From Pseudonocardia sp. TRM90224 (GTDB lineage: Bacteria > Actinomycetota > Actinomycetes > Mycobacteriales > Pseudonocardiaceae), in NCBI RefSeq assembly GCF_021245725.1, contig NZ_JAJGSX010000016.1, positions 62,001 through 126,000 of the forward strand: 64,000 nucleotides of DNA, given 5' to 3'. This document shows, in pieces, positions 8,660 to 16,555 of this stretch. The notes beneath the pieces are model-generated. The model did not search any database. It had not been told where the DNA came from and saw only the letters and a program-made list of their open reading frames with translations. The translations under genes were made by a program, and so were the position numbers. Every line of letters begins with the position of its first letter. The first letter of the stretch is position 1.

Positions 8660-8726
8660 ACCGTCGACAACGACGTTCTGGCTGTTTGTGAGCGCTAACA
8701 ACAGCCAAAACGTCGTTGTCGACGGT
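8660..8726. repeat. Palindromic element family B, copy 1
   Basis: A 67-base palindrome that fills the space between the stop codons of two convergent genes (SDR stop 8656-8658; oxidoreductase stop from 8726). Arms: ACCGTCGACAACGACGTT and AACGTCGTTGTCGACGGT, with CTGGCTG/CAGCC inside and the loop TTTGTGAGCGCTAACA. A second copy with nearly the same loop is at 35061-35125. Confidence 0.87.
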
Positions 8727-9508
8727 CAGGCGGTCGCCTCGGCGAGCGCGGTCATGCGCGCGGCGGCCGTCGGGTACGGGCCGGGGTGCACCGCCACCGC
8801 GTCCGCGCCGGCGTCGGCGAGCTCGCGGATCTGGGTGGCGATCGTCTTCGCGTCGAGCCCGTCCTTCCACCCGATCCTGATGCCGACGCGGACCGGGCGG
8901 TCGGTCAGCCCGCGGATCACGGCGACCCGCTCGGCGAACTGCTCAGGGGTGAGGTCGACGCCCTGCCACTCGTCGGCGTGCTCGGCCACCCTGCGCATCG
9001 CCCGGTCGGAGTGCCCACCGACCATGATCGGCACGGCACCCAGCGGGCGTGGCGCGAAGACGCCCTTCTCGATCGGCTCTTCACCGGCGAACAACTGGCG
9101 GATCAGGACGATCGCCTCGTCGGTGAGGCGTCCTCGTGCGGCGAAGTCCACACCGAGCGATGCGAACTCGGTGCTGTCCCACCCGGTCCCGACCCCGAGC
9201 GTCACCCGCCCACCGGACAGCCGGTCGAGCGTCGCCACCTGCTTCGCCACCAGCACCGGGTTGCGCAGGGGCAGGATCACGACGGACGTGCCCAGCCGGA
9301 TCCGCGACGTCCGCGCGGCGAGGTGCGCGAGGGTGATGAACGGCTCGTAGACGCCGCCATAGGTACTGCCGTACTCGGCGGGCGGCAGCAGGTGGTCGGG
9401 GAGCCACACCGCGTGGAAGCCGAGCCGCTCGGCCTCGACGCCGAGCTCGGCCGGCGTCTCGGCGGGCATGTCGGTCGACTCGTCGGGCAGGACGATCTGG
9501 AGGTCCAT
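8726..9508 (-). CDS. LLM-class (F420-dependent-type) oxidoreductase
   Basis: About 260 residues of a luciferase-like monooxygenase (TIM barrel). Family features are AERLGFHAVWLPDHLL near the N-terminus, RIRLGTSVVILPLRNPVLVA, LDRLSGGRVTLGVGTGW and VPIMVGGHSDRAMRRVAEHADEW. In actinobacteria most such proteins use coenzyme F420; the substrate is unknown. ATG 9508 gives the standard family N-terminus (MDLQIVLPDE). It is divergent from a MerR regulator and the intervening palindromic operator probably controls both. Its stop codon is the last base-step of palindrome B. Confidence 0.9.
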   Translation of the reverse strand: MDLQIVLPDESTDMPAETPAELGVEAERLGFHAVWLPDHLLPPAEYGSTYGGVYEPFITLAHLAARTSRIRLGTSVVILPLRNPVLVAKQVATLDRLSGGRVTLGVGTGWDSTEFASLGVDFAARGRLTDEAIVLIRQLFAGEEPIEKGVFAPRPLGAVPIMVGGHSDRAMRRVAEHADEWQGVDLTPEQFAERVAVIRGLTDRPVRVGIRIGWKDGLDAKTIATQIRELADAGADAVAVHPGPYPTAAARMTALAEATA

Positions 9509-9548
9509 GTCAGCGGGCACCGGCGAAATGTTCTGTCATGGGTAGAGG

Positions 9549-9577
9549 TTGACCCCTGACACCAGTGTCATGGTCAA
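9549..9577. promoter_or_regulatory. MerR-type operator/promoter
   Basis: A 29-base interrupted palindrome: TTGACC, 2 bases, TGACAC, one central base, then GTGTCA and GGTCAA after matching gaps. This is the layout of MerR-family operators placed in a long promoter spacer. It lies between the divergent LLM oxidoreductase (start 9508) and the MerR gene (start 9588). Confidence 0.7.
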
Positions 9578-9587
9578 GGGGGCGCGC

Positions 9588-9947
9588 GTGCTCATCGGGG
9601 AACTGTCGGCAACAACCGGGGTCAGTCACCGGATGCTGCGCTACTACGAGCAGCAAGGCCTGATCACCGCCGAACGCGGCACCAACGGCTACCGGCACTT
9701 CCCCGCGGACGCCGTGCCGACCGTCGTGCGGGTGAGAGCCCTGCTCGAAATGGGTCTGACGACCGACGAGATCCGCACCGTCCTGCCGTGCAGCTCCGGC
9801 GACGAGCAGCCCATAATGGACCTCTGCCCGGAGGTCGTCGGCGCGTTGAGCAAGAAGATCGCCGAGGTGGAGGCGCGGATCGCGAGCCTCAACTGCTCCC
9901 GCAGCGCGCTCAAGGCCTACCTCGGTGCCGGTAGTCTCGGCGCGTGA
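9588..9947 (+). CDS. MerR-family transcriptional regulator
   Basis: A 119-residue MerR protein: N-terminal winged helix (IGELSATTGVSHRMLRYYEQ, QGLI) followed by YRHFPADAV and a dimerisation helix with C-terminal EVEARIASL. Cysteines at PCSSGD, DLCPE and NCSRS could bind an effector or metal. GTG 9588 is chosen: AAGGGGG lies 6 bases upstream, and the operator palindrome ends at 9577. An ATG at 9570 would put the start inside the operator. The gene overlaps the next one by 4 bases. Confidence 0.88.
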   Translation: MLIGELSATTGVSHRMLRYYEQQGLITAERGTNGYRHFPADAVPTVVRVRALLEMGLTTDEIRTVLPCSSGDEQPIMDLCPEVVGALSKKIAEVEARIASLNCSRSALKAYLGAGSLGA

Positions 9948-10231
9948 TCCTCGTAGCCGGACACCTGATGGTCGACCCGGCCAAGCGCGACGACTACGTC
10001 GCGGTCTGCGTCGAGGCCGTCGAGCAGGCCCGCCGCGCGCCGGGATGCCTCGACTTCCCCGTCAGCGCCGACGCCGTCGACCCCGGCAGGGTGAACGTCT
10101 TCGAGCGTTGGGAGTCGGCGGAGACGCTCGCCGCGTTCCGTGGCGCCGGCCCGAGCGGCGAGCTGATGGCGGAGATCCGCTCCGCGTCGGTCGTCGAGTA
10201 CGACGTCAGCGGGTCGCGGTCGCTCACGTAG
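9944..10231 (+). CDS. Antibiotic biosynthesis monooxygenase (ABM) domain protein
   Basis: A 95-residue single-domain ABM/YgiN-like protein (ferredoxin-like alpha/beta barrel). It has GHLMVDPAKRDDYVAVCVEA at the start, APGCLDF, and VFERWESAETLAAF typical of the family. Such proteins act as small cofactor-free monooxygenases or quinol modifiers, but the substrate is unknown. It overlaps the MerR stop by 4 bases, so it is coupled to the regulator. TAGTCT at 9932-9937 also lies 6 bases before the GTG and could allow separate leaderless transcription. Confidence 0.85.
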   Translation: MILVAGHLMVDPAKRDDYVAVCVEAVEQARRAPGCLDFPVSADAVDPGRVNVFERWESAETLAAFRGAGPSGELMAEIRSASVVEYDVSGSRSLT

Positions 10232-10240
10232 TGTCTTGTC

Positions 10241-11053
10241 GTGGGCACAATCGTCAGCTTCCATGCGCATCCCGACGACGAGTCGATCGCCTCTTCCGGC
10301 ACCCTCGCGAAGGCGGCGGCCGCGGGACACCGCGTCGTGCTCGTCTTCGCCACCCGCGGTGAGCTGGGCGAACCCGTCCCCGGCGTGCTCGCCGAGGGTG
10401 AGCAGCTCGCCGTCCGGCGCTCGATGGAGTGCTACGACTCCGCGGCCGTGATCGGGGCGAAGCGCGTCGAGTTCCTCGGCTACACCGACTCCGGGATGAT
10501 GGGCGAGCCCAGCAACGACGCCCCGTTCTGCTTCTGGCAGGCGTCGGTCGAGCACGCGGCGCGGCGGCTCGCACTGATCCTCGAAGAGGAAGAGCCCGAC
10601 GTCCTGACGACCTACGACGACAACGGCGGCTACGGCCACCCCGACCACATCCAGGTGCACCGGGTGGGGAAGCGCGCGGGCGACCTCGCCGCCGTGCCCG
10701 TCGTCGCGCAGGCCACTACCAACCGCGACTGGATGCTGCGCGGCATGCGCGGGATGGCCGAGGCCGGCCAGCTCCCCGAGGGCTGGGAGATCCCGACCGC
10801 CGCCACCGCCCCGAACTTCGGCAAGCCGGAAGCTGAGATCACCCACCGCGTCGACGTCGTCGACTTCGCCGAGACCAAACGCGCCTCCATGCGGGCCCAC
10901 AAGAGCCAGATCGCGCCCGACCACTTCCTGCTCTCGATGCCCGATGGGGTGTTCGGGATGGGGATGGGTGTCGAGTTCTACATCGTCGACAACGTCCCGA
11001 GCGTGGCGTCCGGGAGCGGGTTGTTCGAAGACCTCTTCTCGCCGATGCGGTGA
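10241..11053 (+). CDS. PIG-L/LmbE-family zinc deacetylase
   Basis: A 270-residue PIG-L (LmbE) family protein with the zinc-site motifs AHPDDE near residue 9 and GHPDH near residue 131. Actinobacterial members include MshB and Mca of mycothiol metabolism, which remove acetyl or cysteinyl-amide groups from glucosamine conjugates; I cannot say which substrate this one uses. The start is a GTG with TAGTGT (10229-10234) 6 bases upstream and no Shine-Dalgarno, so probably leaderless. It is not overlapped with the ABM gene. Confidence 0.9.
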   Translation: MGTIVSFHAHPDDESIASSGTLAKAAAAGHRVVLVFATRGELGEPVPGVLAEGEQLAVRRSMECYDSAAVIGAKRVEFLGYTDSGMMGEPSNDAPFCFWQASVEHAARRLALILEEEEPDVLTTYDDNGGYGHPDHIQVHRVGKRAGDLAAVPVVAQATTNRDWMLRGMRGMAEAGQLPEGWEIPTAATAPNFGKPEAEITHRVDVVDFAETKRASMRAHKSQIAPDHFLLSMPDGVFGMGMGVEFYIVDNVPSVASGSGLFEDLFSPMR

Positions 11054-11168
11054 ATGCACGCGCTTACCGTTAACAGTCGCAAATAGCTTCGGTCGTTCCG
11101 ACGCTGACCTGACTGGTCGCACTTAACTTTGGTGCTCGCGCAACTCCTCTTCCGGGTTGGTGGGCATC

Positions 11169-11666
11169 ATGCGTCGTCGGGTTCTTCAGGGCTGTCTTGC
11201 TGTGCTCTCAGTGCTTTCTTTGTCACTCAGTTGTGCTCGGCCGGCTGATGCGGATCCGCTGCCGCCGTTCCAGCTCGAGCCTGTCGCGCTGGAGGCCAGG
11301 ATGGATGCGTGCATGGCTGGACAGGTGGGGCTGGACGAGGTCCTGATGGGATGGGTCAAGATCCGCACCGGTGAGATCAGGAGATGGCGCTGCTGGTCGC
11401 TCAAGCACATGATGCTCGACAATGCAGACAGGAATGCCCACAACCCTTACGTCCACCTGGTCGACTTCATGCGGTGCGCCGACGAGGTGATCAGCTACGG
11501 CTTTCCTCGGCCGGCCTCCAATCCTGACTACACTGCTCTGCACAAGCAGTTCAACGGGACGAGCGGCCTGGCGATCGCAGTGATCAACGATCTCACCGGG
11601 GACGTCGTCACGATCTATACCGTCGGTCGAGATGACCAGTGGTCTGCGTGTGCCAACAGTCTATGA
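11169..11666 (+). CDS. Secreted protein of unknown function (candidate toxin)
   Basis: About 165 residues with a Sec signal peptide (MRRRVLQGCLAVLSVLSLSL) ending near CARPADA/DPLPP. The mature part has four Cys and ends GLAIAVINDLTGDVVTIYTV. A terminal VI-D-TG-VVT-Y strand pair is common in small secreted RNase-type toxins of the BECR group, but I see no proven catalytic set; a KHMM and an AHNPYVH segment are the His candidates. GC content is visibly lower than in neighbours. Its stop overlaps the next gene (ATGA), which is one of two paralogous cytosolic proteins. Toxin function is a hypothesis. Confidence 0.6.
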   Translation: MRRRVLQGCLAVLSVLSLSLSCARPADADPLPPFQLEPVALEARMDACMAGQVGLDEVLMGWVKIRTGEIRRWRCWSLKHMMLDNADRNAHNPYVHLVDFMRCADEVISYGFPRPASNPDYTALHKQFNGTSGLAIAVINDLTGDVVTIYTVGRDDQWSACANSL

Positions 11667-12298
11667 TGCCGGTCATGCGTCCAGTGGGAGTCCTAGAGCG
11701 CATTCGGGATCTACAGGAGATCGACCGCCAATGGGATGCATCCCGGCCGGACCAGGCGCTCCGCGCAGGTATGGCAACTTTCTTCCAGCAGTGCGGAATG
11801 CTGGCGTACTACGACTGCGACGCGTACACCCCGCTGATGACGTACCGCGAGGTTGTTACCGCAATGGACGACCCATCGCAGTCGAAGAGCGCCAGCGCCT
11901 TCGAATCACGAGCCTTGCGATGCGTGAAGTTGCTGCATCCGCACGTGTTCAGCGCGGCCGCCCGCGTGGAAGAGCTGACGCTCGACGAGGCGCTCGACGC
12001 GCGAGAACCGCTCGTGCGGATCGTTCCCGAAGCGCTGCTCGGAGAGTTCCACGCACGGATCCACTTCGACATGGTCGCTTGGGTCGCTGCCAACGCTCTC
12101 GCGGAGGACATCATCCGTCCGTATCGCGCGGCCAGGCGGGTGTTGACGCTCAGCGTCTACAAGCCCGACGACCCGTTCGGCATCATCGAGCCGCTGACAG
12201 TCCTGGTCGAGCGCTACGAGGACGTATTGGATGAGCGCAACCGGATCGGTGTGGAGATCACCGAGCTCCTGCGGGACTACCTCATCGCCGTGGGCTGA
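11663..12298 (+). CDS. Unknown protein, first of two tandem paralogues
   Basis: A ~211-residue soluble protein without signal or membrane segment. It shares an ordered set of motifs with the next gene: AMDDP-x-Q, FE-R--CV--L-P, ELTLDE, R-PL-R--P--LLG, then I-F----W--AN-L-E. I do not recognise the family. The ATG at 11663 overlaps the stop of the secreted-protein gene by 4 bases, so the three genes form one coupled unit. If the secreted protein is a toxin, this would be a plausible immunity protein; otherwise its role is open. Confidence 0.65.
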   Translation: MMPVMRPVGVLERIRDLQEIDRQWDASRPDQALRAGMATFFQQCGMLAYYDCDAYTPLMTYREVVTAMDDPSQSKSASAFESRALRCVKLLHPHVFSAAARVEELTLDEALDAREPLVRIVPEALLGEFHARIHFDMVAWVAANALAEDIIRPYRAARRVLTLSVYKPDDPFGIIEPLTVLVERYEDVLDERNRIGVEITELLRDYLIAVG

Positions 12299-12777
12299 TG
12301 CGTCTGCGTCCAGCTGGCGTCTACCAGCGATTTCTCGAACTGGTCGACGAGCAGGACCGGCGAGAGCGTGCACAGCCCGAGTACCGCTCGCGCCGAGCGC
12401 TCATGCGATTCATCAACTTGTGCGGGCGGCAGTGGTACATGGACCATCCGCTGTCGACGACCCTCTCTGCGTTTCACGATGTTCTGCTGGCCATGGACGA
12501 TCCGGACCAGGTGCGGACCCGCACGGACTTCGAGGAGCGCTGCTTCGAGTGCGTGCGCGTGCTCCGGCCGGACATCGAGCACCATGCCCGGAGTGCCGCG
12601 GGCGCTGAGCTCACCCTCGACGAGGAGGACCTCGTCCGCGCGCCGCTCCTGCGCGTTCCGCCGTCGATCCTGCTCGGTGCGGCGGACCGCCCGGGCATCC
12701 AGTTCCACCTCGTTTGCTGGAACCGGGCGAACTGCCTCGTCGAAGGCGTCGACGAGCCGTACTGGCCCCCCACCTGA
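12298..12777 (+). CDS. Unknown protein, second of two tandem paralogues
   Basis: A 159-residue acidic protein related to the preceding one (LLAMDDPDQ, ELTLDEEDLV, LRVPPSILLG, HLVCWNRANCLVEG) but ~50 residues shorter at the C-terminus. The start ATG shares one base with the preceding stop, which suggests duplication within a coupled operon. No known domain is recognised. A family C palindrome begins 3 bases after the stop. Confidence 0.65.
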   Translation: MRLRPAGVYQRFLELVDEQDRRERAQPEYRSRRALMRFINLCGRQWYMDHPLSTTLSAFHDVLLAMDDPDQVRTRTDFEERCFECVRVLRPDIEHHARSAAGAELTLDEEDLVRAPLLRVPPSILLGAADRPGIQFHLVCWNRANCLVEGVDEPYWPPT

Positions 12778-12779
12778 GC

Positions 12780-12832
12780 AGCGCGAACGGCACTTTCGAA
12801 CGATAGGTTGGCCCGAAGGTGCCGTTCGCGCT
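12780..12832. repeat. Palindromic element family C, copy 1
   Basis: A 53-base palindrome with arms AGCGCGAACGGCACTTTCG and CGAAGGTGCCGTTCGCGCT around the loop AACGATAGGTTGGCC. It fills the space between the tandem-paralogue gene and the stop of the frameshifted gene on the other strand. The same arms and loop recur at 13843-13893, and in reverse orientation at 51799-51849. Confidence 0.88.
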
Positions 12833-13826
12833 CATGGTGTGGCGGTGACATCGGGTCTGGGGCGACGGGCGGCGTGTTCGTGGGTGCGGCGCAGCTGGGT
12901 GCGGACCTCATCCGGGTTTCGGCGGAGTTTGCCGGGTTGGGTGTGCAGCACCGTGATGTTCTCGGCCATCATCGTGGCTCGCCTGTCGAGGGTGCGTTCG
13001 TAGTCGGCAGGGCTGAGGTGCCACTCCAGCGAGTCGATCTCCCACGCCAGCCCGACCTCGTCGAACCACGCGTCGGGCATCGCGATGAAGCGCCCGCCGC
13101 TGTCGTGCAGCTTCACGTTCCACATCGGTGGCGGGAGTCCGCAGGTCAGCACCAGTTCCCGGGCGGTGGCCTCCGCGACGGAACGGACTCCCGCGCTCAC
13201 CTCGCTCAGGACCTCGCGCGGTAACGCGCTGCCTCGGCTGCTGCCGGCCGCGAGCTCTGATGCGAGGTCGGCGGGGGTGCAGCGGCCGCGCTGCACGACC
13301 TCGGCGAGCGTCGCCCGAACGACCGCGCGGTCGGAGGTGCGCCGGGCGAATCGAGCGCGGCCCGCTGAATCGGTGCGATCGCCATTCTCCCCGCCGCCGC
13401 GGCGGCTGGGAGCCTGTCGGTGCGCTCGGCCAGGACGTAGCCGGCTCCCACTCGCCGTCGCTGGGCGGGGATCAGCACGTGGACCGGGCCGGAGGGGGCC
13501 GGCATCCGGCGCATCCCGTGCAGGTCGAGCGCGTCGAGCCCGGTGAGGACCGTCCCGGTGCCGCCGTGCAGGAGGGCGGCGTTGCGCCGGTGCGTCCTGG
13601 TCGGCGCGGCGTTGCTCAGCAGGACGATGCCCGGCAGCAGCGTCCGCCACGGCCCGCCGGGCCGGCAGCGGTGCCGTGTGGTCGTGCGCGAGACGCCGCT
13701 GCGTTCCAGCTCGTCGATCGTCACGACATCGGCGCCGCACAGCGCGACCAGCTCGTCCGGCCGGAGCCCGTTGTTGCGTCGAGGCACGAACGAATGCTGC
13801 CTACCCGGCCGCCGCGGCGAGGCCAC
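12832..13826 (-). pseudogene. AbiEi/DUF559-like protein, broken by a one-base frameshift
   Basis: Two reading frames join into one known protein layout. The N-terminal part (13826 to about 13350) has the AbiEi-antitoxin-like winged-helix start (LVALCGADVVTIDELERSGV, then GPWRTLLPGIVLL). The C-terminal part (about 13350 to 12832) has the DUF559/Vsr-like nuclease fold region (PDAWFDEVGLAWEIDSLEWH). The break is near 13350: RAALD in one frame and FARRTSDRAVVRAT in the next would be continuous if one base (GATTTC instead of GATTC) were restored. It is either a real pseudogene or an assembly error. Intact relatives of this type are common as single genes in actinobacteria. Confidence 0.75.
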
Positions 13827-13842
13827 TTTGGAGAGATCGGGT

Positions 13843-13893
13843 GCGCGAACGGCACTTTCGAACGATAGGTTGGCCCGAAAGTGCCGTTCGCGC
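13843..13893. repeat. Palindromic element family C, copy 2
   Basis: Arms GCGCGAACGGCACTTTCG and CGAAAGTGCCGTTCGCGC with the same 15-base loop as copy 1 (AACGATAGGTTGGCC). This copy has perfect arms. It lies downstream of fetB and upstream of the frameshifted gene, both on the minus strand. Two copies thus bracket the frameshifted gene in the same orientation. Confidence 0.88.
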
Positions 13894-13899
13894 CGCCGC

Positions 13900-14646
13900 T
13901 CAGCCCGCCCGCCTGATCCACCCCCGGCACACCATCTCCACCGTCACGGCCACCGCGACCGTCTCCACCGCCAGCAACATGATCAGCACCAGCAGCTGCA
14001 CCGCGCCGGCCTGCACGGGGGTCGCGCCGCCCAGCAGCATCCCGACGAACGCGCCCGGGAGCGTGACGAGGCCGACGGTGCGGGTCTGGTCGAGCGCCGG
14101 TACCAGCGCCTGCGCCGCGGTCGGGCGGGCGATCTCCATTGCGGCGTCGCGGGGGAGGAAGCCGAGCGAGAGCGCGGCCTCGACCTCGCCGCGACGGGTG
14201 CGCAGCTCGTCGAGCGCACGGCGGCCGGCGAGGGCAGTGGCGGTCATCGTCCCACCGACGAGGATCCCGGCCATCGGGATCACCGCGATCCCGGTCGGCG
14301 GCACCACCCCACCCACGACGAGCGCGGCCACGACCGGCAGCGGCGCCAGCGCGACCGGCAGCGCCGCCCACCACCCCGTGCGGTCGTCGGTCATCCGCTT
14401 GCCGCCCGTCCGGGCCGCCACGACGACCATGAGCGCGACGAACGCAGCGCTCGCCAGCACCGAGCCGACGATCGCACCGATCAGCAACGAGACCGCGCCC
14501 AGCTGCAGCGTCGCCCGCACCGCCGCGACGACGACCGCCCGCGACACCCCGAGCCGCGCCCGCCACGCGACCAGCGCCGTGAGCAGCACAGCAGCCCCGG
14601 CGGCGATGCCGAGCGCAGGCCCGATGACAACGGTTGTCGATCCCAC
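13900..14646 (-). CDS. fetB: FetB-type (UPF0014) ABC transporter permease
   Basis: A 248-residue membrane protein of the UPF0014/FetB family with about seven hydrophobic segments. Diagnostic stretch: GFLPRDAAMEIARPTAAQAL, then VPALDQTRTVGLVTLPGAFV and GMLLGGATPVQAGAVQ. In E. coli FetB pairs with the ATPase FetA for iron export. No fetA-like ATPase is seen next to it here, so its partner is elsewhere or it works differently. Start is GTG, with GGGAGG about 8 bases upstream. It is divergent from ctaD. Confidence 0.88.
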   Translation of the reverse strand: MGSTTVVIGPALGIAAGAAVLLTALVAWRARLGVSRAVVVAAVRATLQLGAVSLLIGAIVGSVLASAAFVALMVVVAARTGGKRMTDDRTGWWAALPVALAPLPVVAALVVGGVVPPTGIAVIPMAGILVGGTMTATALAGRRALDELRTRRGEVEAALSLGFLPRDAAMEIARPTAAQALVPALDQTRTVGLVTLPGAFVGMLLGGATPVQAGAVQLLVLIMLLAVETVAVAVTVEMVCRGWIRRAG

Positions 14647-14792
14647 GCCGCGTCCTCCCGTCGACGTCGCCCGATGGGCCCCCTCAGCACAACCCAGGGG
14701 CGCCTTCGACGACGAGTAGAGCTACGATCCCCTGCGAGCCACCTTCAGACCCCGGGCAGGGTTCTTCCAGGGCCCAGTGCAGGAGTAGGACA

Positions 14793-16544
14793 GTGACAGC
14801 CGTCGCCCCCAAGCCGATCGAGTCGCCGTACCCGGCGCGCCGGGCGGTCAAGGGATCCACGCTGCTGAAGATGCTGCGGACCACGGATCCCAAGGACATC
14901 GCGATCCTCTATCTGGTCACCTCGTTCGGCTTCTTCCTCGCCGGCGGCGCCATGGCGCTGCTGATGCGCGGCGAGCTCGCGGTGCCCGGGCAGCAGTTCC
15001 TGTCCAACGAGCAGTACAACCAGCTGTTCACGATGCACGGCACGATCATGCTGCTGCTGTACGCGACGCCGATCCTCTTCGGCTTCGCGAACTACATCGT
15101 GCCGCTGCAGATCGGGTCCCCCGACGTCGCCTTCCCACGGCTGAACGCCTTCTCGTACTGGCTGTTCCTGTTCGGCGGGCTGACGGTCCTCTCGGGCTTC
15201 CTGACCCCCGGTGGCGCCGCCGACTTCGGCTGGTTCGCCTACACCCCGCTCTCCGACGCCGCGCACTCACCGGGCGCGGGCGCCGACCTCTGGATCATGG
15301 GTCTGGTCCTCTCGGGCCTCGGCACGATCCTCGGTGGTGTCAACTTCATCACCACGATCGTCTGCATGCGCGCCCCCGGCATGACGATGTTCCGGATGCC
15401 GATCTTCACGTGGAACATCTTCGTGACGGCGATCCTCGTGCTCATCGCGTTCCCGGTGCTCACCGCCGCGCTGTTCGGCCTGCTGGCCGACCGACACCTC
15501 GGCGCCCACGTGTTCGACCCCGCCAACGGCGGCGTCATCCTGTGGCAGCACCTGTTCTGGTTCTTCGGCCACCCCGAGGTCTACATCGTCGCGCTGCCGT
15601 TCTTCGGCATCGTCTCGGAGATCTTCCCGGTGTTCAGCCGCAAGCCGCTGTTCGGCTACAAGACCCTGATCTACGCGACGATCGCCATCGCGGCGCTCTC
15701 GGTGGCCGTGTGGGCCCACCACATGTACGCGACCGGCGCGGTGCTGCTGGCGTTCTTCTCGCTCACGACGTTCCTGATCGCGATCCCGACGGGCATCAAG
15801 TTCGTCAACTGGATCGGCACGATGTGGCGCGGCCAGCTGACGTTCGAGACGCCGATGCTCTTCGCGGTCGGCTTCCTCGCGACGTTCCTCTTCGGCGGCC
15901 TCACCGGTGTGCTGCTCGCGTCGCCGCCGGTCGACTTCCACGTGTCCGACACGTACTTCGTGGTGGCCCACTTCCACTACGTCCTCTTCGGCACCATCGT
16001 GTTCGCCACATACGCGGGCATCTACTTCTGGTTCCCGAAGATGACGGGCCGCTTCCTCGACGAGACGCTCGGCAAGTTCCACTTCTGGACGACGTTCATC
16101 GGCTTCCACCTGACTTTCCTCGTGCAGCACTGGCTCGGCAACGAGGGCTTCCCGCGGCGCTACGCCGACTACCTGCCCATCGACGGGTTCACGATCCTCA
16201 ACTCGATCTCGTCGATCGGCGCGTTCGTGCTCGGGGCATCGACGCTGCCGTTCATCTGGAACGTCTTCAAGAGCTACCGGTACGGGCGAGTGGTCACGGT
16301 CGACGACCCGTGGGGCTTCGGCAACTCGCTGGAGTGGGCGACGAGCTGCCCGCCGCCGCGGCACAACTTCACCGAGCTGCCCCGGATCCGTTCGGAGCGT
16401 CCGGCGTTCGAGCTGCACTACCCGCACCTCGTCGAGCGGTTCCGGCACGAGTCGGAGGGTGGCAGGCTGCCGGATCCCGGCGAGCTCGCGACGCAGGCGG
16501 TCGGCGCGGAGTCACAGCCCGACGACGACCCGAAGTCACGCTGA
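14793..16544 (+). CDS. ctaD: Cytochrome c oxidase subunit I
   Basis: A 583-residue heme-copper oxidase subunit I with ~12 membrane helices. It reduces O2 to water at the heme a3-CuB centre and pumps protons in the aa3 branch of the respiratory chain. Key residues: WFFGHPEVYIVALPFFG (CuB His and the cross-linked Tyr), VWAHHMYATG (CuB His-His), HFHYVLFG (heme ligands). GTG 14793 is preceded by AGGAG at the right distance; upstream in-frame starts lie in non-conserved sequence. TACGAT at 14723-14728 is a possible -10 box. It is followed closely by serB; the other subunits are not in the window. Confidence 0.95.
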   Translation: MTAVAPKPIESPYPARRAVKGSTLLKMLRTTDPKDIAILYLVTSFGFFLAGGAMALLMRGELAVPGQQFLSNEQYNQLFTMHGTIMLLLYATPILFGFANYIVPLQIGSPDVAFPRLNAFSYWLFLFGGLTVLSGFLTPGGAADFGWFAYTPLSDAAHSPGAGADLWIMGLVLSGLGTILGGVNFITTIVCMRAPGMTMFRMPIFTWNIFVTAILVLIAFPVLTAALFGLLADRHLGAHVFDPANGGVILWQHLFWFFGHPEVYIVALPFFGIVSEIFPVFSRKPLFGYKTLIYATIAIAALSVAVWAHHMYATGAVLLAFFSLTTFLIAIPTGIKFVNWIGTMWRGQLTFETPMLFAVGFLATFLFGGLTGVLLASPPVDFHVSDTYFVVAHFHYVLFGTIVFATYAGIYFWFPKMTGRFLDETLGKFHFWTTFIGFHLTFLVQHWLGNEGFPRRYADYLPIDGFTILNSISSIGAFVLGASTLPFIWNVFKSYRYGRVVTVDDPWGFGNSLEWATSCPPPRHNFTELPRIRSERPAFELHYPHLVERFRHESEGGRLPDPGELATQAVGAESQPDDDPKSR

Positions 16545-16555
16545 ACGCGGACGAG

